From positions 1 to 19,457 of the forward strand of contig JALXAI010000284.1 of the NCBI GenBank assembly GCA_026992215.1: 19,457 bases of DNA. Reading direction: 5' to 3'. Made by a program: the position numbers and the translations under genes. The DNA comes from Desulfobacterales bacterium (GTDB lineage: Bacteria; Desulfobacterota; Syntrophobacteria; B119-G9). Shown in pieces: positions 15,581 to 19,457 of this stretch. The notes under the pieces were generated by a model that had not been told where the DNA came from, searched no databases, and worked only from the letters and a program-made list of their open reading frames with translations. Numbering within the stretch: position 1 is the first letter of the stretch; each line of letters opens with the position of its first letter.

Positions 15581-15627
15581 ACCGGTAAAATCCGGGAGTA
15601 GCGCGATGCTCCCCGGATTTAGCCGGT
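15581..15627 (+). other. Intercistronic hairpin after the third phasin gene
   Basis: ACCGG (15581-15585) pairs with CCGGT (15623-15627), and inside a 2x2 internal loop AAATCCGGG (15588-15596) pairs with CCCGGATTT (15612-15620), with some pairing further in. No T-run follows, so it is not a standard terminator. It could protect the 3' end of a processed phasin mRNA or reduce readthrough into the downstream genes; its edge lies 17 bases before the next ATG. Confidence 0.55.
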
Positions 15628-15644
15628 AGTTGGGTGCAGCGGGT

Positions 15645-16139
15645 ATGAACAGAGAGTTTTTGGAATTTTTCGGAAATTTTCTCGTCGACGTGGCGAAGGG
15701 GCAAAAACGGGTGGAGGAAATCCTTGGGTGGATTTCGGGAGGATTCAAGGGGTACGAAGATTTAAACGAGCAGTTTAAAAAGTTTTACGGCCTTGACAGG
15801 CTTTCAGAAAATGACCCGGAGTACAGCACCACGTGGCAGAAGTCCGTCGAGGATTTTCGGAAAGCGTTTAGCGAATACCTGGAGTTATTCGACGTCGTTT
15901 CAAGGGAAAAATACGATAGAGTTGCAAGAGAATGCGAGGAACTTAAAGAAAAAGTAAGGGAGCAGGCTCAAAAAATAGAGAAACTTGAGGCCATGCTGAA
16001 AAGCAAGGGAATGGAATACGCAAGTCTGGCTGCGGAGTTTCAGCAAATGGTTGAAAAACAGGCCAGGGAATACCGGAAGGTGTTGGAAAGCTTCACGGTC
16101 CCATTCGATAAACCGGATTCGGATAAAGAAAGCGGCTAG
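15645..16139 (+). CDS. PhaE-like helical granule protein, 164 aa
   Basis: I choose the ATG at 15645 (MNREFLEF); the frame also allows TTG at 15630. Neither has a good ribosome binding site, and the hairpin just upstream may limit translation. The protein is helical, soluble and without a signal peptide. A first part rich in Phe and Trp (residues 1-85) is followed by SREKYDRVARECEELKEKV (86-104), which resembles the C-terminal NRDIDEVYRELYDLKKKV helix of PhaE in this window, and then by a long Lys/Glu coiled coil. Known PhaE uses this region in the synthase complex. Its place in the PHA granule operon and the shared motif suggest a synthase-binding or granule-coat role; no defined family was recognised. 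Confidence 0.6.
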   Translation: MNREFLEFFGNFLVDVAKGQKRVEEILGWISGGFKGYEDLNEQFKKFYGLDRLSENDPEYSTTWQKSVEDFRKAFSEYLELFDVVSREKYDRVARECEELKEKVREQAQKIEKLEAMLKSKGMEYASLAAEFQQMVEKQAREYRKVLESFTVPFDKPDSDKESG

Positions 16140-16159
16140 ATGGCCGCAGAGGTGAGAAA

Positions 16160-16879
16160 ATGAATGATAAAAAAGTTTGCATGACTGACTACTACGTTGA
16201 ATTCCTTGAGCAGTTAAACGAATCAACAATTAAGGCATTTTCATCCACGGCACAAGCATGCGGCAGCTTTATGGAGGCTATATTTAAACACGACCGTGTC
16301 GATGCAAAAAGCAATGCTTTTTCCCCGGATCTCAGTGAACTGAAAGAGATTTACATAAATACCCTGGAACACCTCAAAAAAATGATGGAACCTATCGCAG
16401 GTTCTCATCCCGATTATGACGAAATAGCAGATCTTGCCGTCGCAAGCGCCGGGAAAGGTTTTGATGTTTGCTTTTACTGGTATCCCTTCATTGAAGAAAA
16501 CTCCAAAAAGGTCATGCAGCTTGCCAGGGAAAACCTCGAGCTTATTAACCGAATGGCAAGCCCCGGCTCCTTATCAAAACCGGGCAAATTCTTCGAGAAG
16601 TGGACGCAAATTTCCTCCCGGGTCTTGAATACCCTGCCCGATTCTTCTGCTACCGTGAACGCAATTTCCGGATTTGTTGCGAGGTTTGCCGATTTAATAA
16701 AATCGAACATGGAACTTCAGAGAAAGATACTTAAGCCGGCCTTCGTAACCAGAAAGGAGTTTGCCGGGATTGCCGAAGACGTAAACAAGATTAAGCTTAT
16801 CCTTGAAAAAAAGCTAAAAGAACCGGTTCCTGGGGAGCCGGAAAAAACGGCAAAAAAACAGGCAAAGGGAAAAAAGTAG
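16160..16879 (+). CDS. PhaE-like helical granule protein, 239 aa
   Basis: The start has a good ribosome binding site (GAGGTGAG) and lies 20 bases after the preceding gene. The helical protein has no signal peptide. Its organisation recalls PhaE: a helical first half, a middle segment FFEKWTQISSRVLNTLP comparable with FKTWTEIYEKEFKQILKIP of PhaE, and near the end TRKEFAGIAEDVNKIK (residues 197-212), which aligns without gaps with the motif in the 164-aa neighbour. A Lys-rich tail (KTAKKQAKGKK) ends the protein, as in several nucleoid-binding phasins. I infer a divergent PhaE-like or phasin-like partner of the PHA synthases. It is the last gene of the operon. Confidence 0.6.
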   Translation: MNDKKVCMTDYYVEFLEQLNESTIKAFSSTAQACGSFMEAIFKHDRVDAKSNAFSPDLSELKEIYINTLEHLKKMMEPIAGSHPDYDEIADLAVASAGKGFDVCFYWYPFIEENSKKVMQLARENLELINRMASPGSLSKPGKFFEKWTQISSRVLNTLPDSSATVNAISGFVARFADLIKSNMELQRKILKPAFVTRKEFAGIAEDVNKIKLILEKKLKEPVPGEPEKTAKKQAKGKK

Positions 16880-17072
16880 GAAGGGAATTCCTAAGCCGCC
16901 CGTAACTAATCGGGATCGCCGAAATCGGGAGCTATCTTTTGAAACGGTCATTGGCATGGCGGAGGCCAGCACCACCCGTTCCGTGAAGCCTCATGTACGA
17001 AGTACCTGTGGCGGTACGCCGGCTCATGACTTTCCGGCGGCAAACTTTAAGCAGGCGGTTTGATGGACCAGC
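16880..17072. other. Structured intergenic region between convergent genes
   Basis: This 193-base gap between the end of the granule operon and the end of the minus-strand regulator gene contains two small hairpins, GTAC-GAA-GTAC (16995-17005) and CGCCGG/CCGGCG with an 11-base loop (17017-17039). Neither has a T-run. The sequence is more GC-rich than its surroundings and unusually rich in short complementary words, but matches no RNA I can name. Confidence 0.4.
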
Positions 17073-17990
17073 TCAGCTGCTTCGAAATACCATCTTTCCC
17101 GACATGCTCAGATCGTATCCTTCAAAGGTGCCTGCTAACTCTTTGAAGGCCTTATCCTGAAGAAGGCCGAGAAACCTCTGGATAGGTTTATCGAAGAAAA
17201 GGTCTTTCGGAACAAGAAGATCATATCGCTCTTTTTTAAGCGGAATGAACTCGAGCCCAAGAAGCGAGGCAATGGCCTTTATGCCTGGTGCGGCATCGGC
17301 CCGCCCGGACAGGATCTCGAGCCCGACAGAAAGATGGGTGGGAAATTCGCTCACAAAGCCATTTATTCTGGCCGGGTCCAGTCCGGCCTTTTTCAGTTCG
17401 TGTTCCAGAAGCAATCTGGTTCCTGTTCCCTTCTGGCGATTCGCTATTTTCACGTTTTTTCCGGATAGTGAGCTAACGTTTTTAATTTTCTTCGGGTTTC
17501 CCCTTGCCACGATTATTCCCTGCTCCCTGAAGCAGAAATTAACCACCGCCGGAAGCGGACCATCTATCGCTTCTTCCAGGTAGGCAAAGTTGTATTCTTC
17601 TTCATCGCTGTGCATAAGGTGGGCCGTCGCTATCTGGCACTGTCTCTTGTTCAGAGCCCTCAGACCCCCGAGGCTCCCGGTGGAACCGAATACCGCAAGA
17701 GAATCCTCGTAGACGGAATTGTATAACGCTATGGTTCTCTCCAGCAGAAGATCATTGCTTCCCGCCAGCACCAGCACGGCTCCCGAACCGGTAGCGGGTT
17801 GCCTCGGATAGTTAATGACGTGGCTTTCAATCCACTTTTCAACGAGGTGCCTGGGGAATATCCACTTGCCGGTCACCTTGCAAGCGGGAAGGCCTTTTTC
17901 GGAAATCAAAGAATAAACCACCTTCTCGTTAACATCCAGAAGTTCCGCCACTTCCCTGGTGCTGAGAAAGGTCCTGGGACTGTCGGGCAT
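17073..17990 (-). CDS. Excisionase-type HTH plus PBP-like domain regulator, probable molybdate/tungstate sensor
   Basis: The start is ATG 17990: GGAG lies seven bases upstream, and the longer frame from 18050 would run into the promoter. The 305-residue protein begins with an excisionase/MerR-like helix-turn-helix (about residues 7-56: FLSTREVAELLDVNEKVVY, then GKWIFPRHLVEKWI). A periplasmic-binding-protein-like domain without a signal peptide follows (about 70-300), with ATAHLMHSDEEEYN and GTGTRLLLEHEL typical of the family that in other proteins binds molybdate (COG1910 type). It therefore acts in the cytoplasm as a ligand-responsive DNA-binding protein. The divergent gene encodes a tungstate/molybdate-binding protein, so oxyanion-dependent control of that gene is likely. 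The architecture is seen, the ligand inferred. Confidence 0.85.
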   Translation of the reverse strand: MPDSPRTFLSTREVAELLDVNEKVVYSLISEKGLPACKVTGKWIFPRHLVEKWIESHVINYPRQPATGSGAVLVLAGSNDLLLERTIALYNSVYEDSLAVFGSTGSLGGLRALNKRQCQIATAHLMHSDEEEYNFAYLEEAIDGPLPAVVNFCFREQGIIVARGNPKKIKNVSSLSGKNVKIANRQKGTGTRLLLEHELKKAGLDPARINGFVSEFPTHLSVGLEILSGRADAAPGIKAIASLLGLEFIPLKKERYDLLVPKDLFFDKPIQRFLGLLQDKAFKELAGTFEGYDLSMSGKMVFRSS

Positions 17991-18020
17991 GAGGTTTCTC
18001 CATAAAGGTAATTTTCGGTA

Positions 18021-18050
18021 AGTATAGGTGGTCGGGGCTCTCGAAGTCAA
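18021..18050 (-). promoter_or_regulatory. Sigma-70 promoter of the HTH-PBP regulator
   Basis: On the minus strand TTGACT (18050-18045), an 18-base spacer and TATACT (18026-18021). It fixes the transcript start near 18014 and so supports the start codon at 17990. Confidence 0.65.
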
Positions 18051-18348
18051 GCATTAAAGGTTCTAGTTTATCCTGGTCTGCAGGTTTAAGTGGGAACACA
18101 TTACTGGTGGTGGGTCACTTTTCATCGTACCTGCCAATCCCGGCTTCGTTTGAAAATTTTGCCGTTCCGTTGACATTTCACTTTTCCGAAGAACGAACCG
18201 TAATGTTCGAAGACAGCCCTCAAGGCATGTAACTTTTTTGAGTGTCTTAATTTTTGTGTCGGGATTCGAGTGTTTCCTCCCGAGGTGGACCTGCAATCGC
18301 GATTGGAGAAAAACAAATTTTTTGCCCAAATATCGGCTGCGGCCTTGT

Positions 18349-18381
18349 TGCACTAGGTGCATTTGGGTTATTTAACGTAAC
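18349..18381. promoter_or_regulatory. Pair of inverted repeats upstream of the wtpA-like promoter, candidate operators
   Basis: TGCACTAGGTGCA (18349-18361) and GTTATTTAACGTAAC (18367-18381) end 17 bases upstream of the -35 box. The second loosely recalls the TTA/TAA half-sites of ModE operators. No regulator can be assigned from sequence alone. Confidence 0.35.
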
Positions 18382-18398
18382 TATAGAGACAAATGTTC

Positions 18399-18426
18399 TT
18401 GACTATTGTGTTCAAATTGATATAGA
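18399..18426 (+). promoter_or_regulatory. Sigma-70 promoter of the wtpA-like gene
   Basis: TTGACT (18399-18404), a 16-base spacer and TATAGA (18421-18426). A leader of about 63 bases follows before the ATG at 18496. Confidence 0.7.
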
Positions 18427-18495
18427 AGCACTCACAATATTAAAAGTAAACCTAAAACGACGCTAGGGTCATGTTTGGATGGGGTAAATAAAGTT

Positions 18496-19457
18496 ATGAA
18501 GAAATCAATTCCTTTCGTGCTGGTTTCGTTTGTGTTGTTGTTTCTGTTGCTGATTCCTTTTGGACACCCGGGTGCTGAACCCCGCGGGAAGCTTATTGTT
18601 TTTCACGCCGGGAGTCTTTCGGTTCCGTTTGCCGAGATAGAGAGACAGTTTGAGGCGAAGTATCCGGAGGTTGATGTGCTCCTTGAAGGTGGCGGCAGTA
18701 CCAGGATGGCAAGGATGATTTGTGAAGTTGGAAAGCCGGCCGATATAATGGCTGCCGCGGACTACGCGGTGATAGACACGTTTCTTATCCCCGGGTTCGC
18801 CAGGTGGAATGTTCAATTTGCCACCAATCAGCTGGTGCTCTGTTACACGGACAGGAGCAAGTACGCGTCAGAAATAAATTCCGGCAACTGGTATGAGATT
18901 CTCCTGAGAAAAGGTGTTGCGTGGGGACATGCCGATCCGAATATTGATCCCTGCGGATACAGGAGCTTGATGGTCATGCAACTTGCCGAAAAATTCTACA
19001 ATAAGCCCGGACTTTACAAAAAGCTCCTGTTAAGCAGGCCGAAGAAAAACATCCGGCCCAAATCCGTTGAGCTTATTTCACTGCTGCAAACCGGCAACAT
19101 GGACTATGCCTGGGAGTATCTTTCCGTGGCGGTGCAGCATCATCTCAGGTACGTAAAGCTCGATGATCACATAAACCTTGGTAACTACAACTACGACAGC
19201 TTTTACAGGCAGGCCGTGGTGAAGGTGACAGGAAAAAAACCCGGTCAATGGATAACAAAGCGCGGTAAATCGTGCACCTACGGAATCACCATGCTTACCA
19301 ATGCGAGGAACCGGGAAGCCGCGATTGCTTTCCTGGAGTACCTGTTCAGCCCGGCCGGAGGGCTCAAAGTACTAAAAGAGATGGGGCAACCGCCACTTGT
19401 CCCGTGCCGGGTCCCGAGCCGGGAAATGTACGAAAGGCTCCCCAAAGTCCTTCAAAA
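18496..19457 (+). CDS. wtpA: Tungstate/molybdate ABC transporter substrate-binding protein, WtpA type, 3' end missing
   Basis: The frame is open to the window end, giving 320 visible residues, so little of the protein can be missing. A signal peptide is clear (MKKSIPFVLV followed by a hydrophobic stretch to about residue 25). The mature part has the family signatures HAGSLSVPF near its start, EGGGSTRMAR, ADIMAAADYAVID, FATNQLVLCYTD, NWYEILLRKGV and DPNIDPCGYRS, and AWEYLSVA further on. In archaeal WtpA/ModA, Asp and Glu in the last two motifs coordinate the metal oxyanion octahedrally, and both are present here. It would capture tungstate or molybdate in the periplasm for an ABC permease, presumably encoded just downstream. 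The ribosome binding site is weak (GGATGGGG, about 12 bases upstream). It is divergent from the HTH-PBP regulator. Confidence 0.9.
   Translation, partial: MKKSIPFVLVSFVLLFLLLIPFGHPGAEPRGKLIVFHAGSLSVPFAEIERQFEAKYPEVDVLLEGGGSTRMARMICEVGKPADIMAAADYAVIDTFLIPGFARWNVQFATNQLVLCYTDRSKYASEINSGNWYEILLRKGVAWGHADPNIDPCGYRSLMVMQLAEKFYNKPGLYKKLLLSRPKKNIRPKSVELISLLQTGNMDYAWEYLSVAVQHHLRYVKLDDHINLGNYNYDSFYRQAVVKVTGKKPGQWITKRGKSCTYGITMLTNARNREAAIAFLEYLFSPAGGLKVLKEMGQPPLVPCRVPSREMYERLPKVLQ

Larger units (their letters stand above)
18051..18495. other. Divergent regulatory region between HTH-PBP regulator and wtpA-like gene
   Basis: This 445-base gap has no convincing gene. It carries the promoters of both genes and several short palindromes: CAATCGCGATTG (18294-18305), TGCAC-TAG-GTGCA (18349-18361) and GTTA-N7-TAAC (18367-18381). 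The last two lie directly upstream of the wtpA promoter and are candidate binding sites for the divergent regulator. Confidence 0.5.

Noticed and set aside
15106..15748. Minus-strand ORFs opposite the phasin genes
   Set aside because: They are rich in Phe/Leu/Ser, as expected from the antisense of Lys/Glu-rich helices, and lack ribosome binding sites.
16900..17060. Possible group II intron remnant
   Set aside because: A few phrases recall intron sequence near domains IV-V, but there is no domain V hairpin, no 5' GUGYG start and no reverse transcriptase remnant.
17991..18050. Longer N-terminus for the HTH-PBP regulator (ATG at 18050)
   Set aside because: It overlaps the -35 box and lies upstream of the predicted transcription start; ATG 17990 has a good ribosome binding site.
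18051..18495. Moco/Tuco riboswitch upstream of the wtpA-like gene
   Set aside because: The transcribed leader after the promoter is only about 63 bases and AT-rich, too short and without the conserved core.

Overview
The window looks like a chromosomal segment of an anaerobic, respiratory Gram-negative bacterium, most plausibly a sulfate-reducing or syntrophic member of the Desulfobacterota (former Deltaproteobacteria). The clues are exported multiheme c-type cytochromes, a TonB-dependent outer-membrane receptor under a cobalamin riboswitch, a WtpA-type tungstate/molybdate-binding protein, and a class III polyhydroxyalkanoate (PHA) synthase. The taxonomy is inferred from gene content only.

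Layout. 1-2571 (+): the 3' part of one multiheme cytochrome, then a complete secreted cytochrome with ten CXXCH motifs; their C-terminal parts are homologous. 2708-5424 (-): a B12-type TonB-dependent receptor, preceded by a small ORF, a rho-independent terminator, a complete cobalamin riboswitch and a good sigma-70 promoter that starts the transcript at the riboswitch. 5425-6465: about 1 kb without a convincing gene. 6466-8167 (-): two paralogous membrane proteins with a GYF_2 domain followed by an RDD domain, each with its own promoter.

8510-13718 (+) is a PHA biosynthesis cluster: a class I-like PHA synthase, then phaE-phaC (class III synthase), a double-GAF protein and a MaoC-type (R)-enoyl-CoA hydratase (phaJ), mostly closely spaced and with good ribosome binding sites. 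13856-14338 (-) is a PhaR-type PHA-responsive repressor. Divergent from it, 14581-16879 (+) is a granule-protein operon with three small phasin-like proteins (two of them an obvious tandem duplication) and two larger helical proteins that end in, or contain, a motif resembling the C-terminus of PhaE. A 12-bp element, TTTGTGCGTTGC, occurs once upstream of each divergent gene in inverted orientation and is a good candidate PhaR operator. Together these genes would supply (R)-3-hydroxyacyl-CoA (PhaJ), polymerise it (two synthases plus PhaE), coat the granule (phasins and PhaE-like proteins) and tune coat production to granule surface (PhaR). No phaA (thiolase) or phaB (reductase) is in the window.

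17073-19457: a regulator joining an excisionase-type helix-turn-helix to a periplasmic-binding-protein-like oxyanion domain (-), divergent from a wtpA-like tungstate/molybdate-binding lipid-free lipoprotein-like/exported protein (+) that is cut by the window end. The region between them has clear promoters and several short palindromes.

I see no tRNA, rRNA, CRISPR array, intact insertion sequence or phage gene. The most unusual part is the expanded PHA granule system with several PhaE-like proteins and a GAF protein of unknown role.
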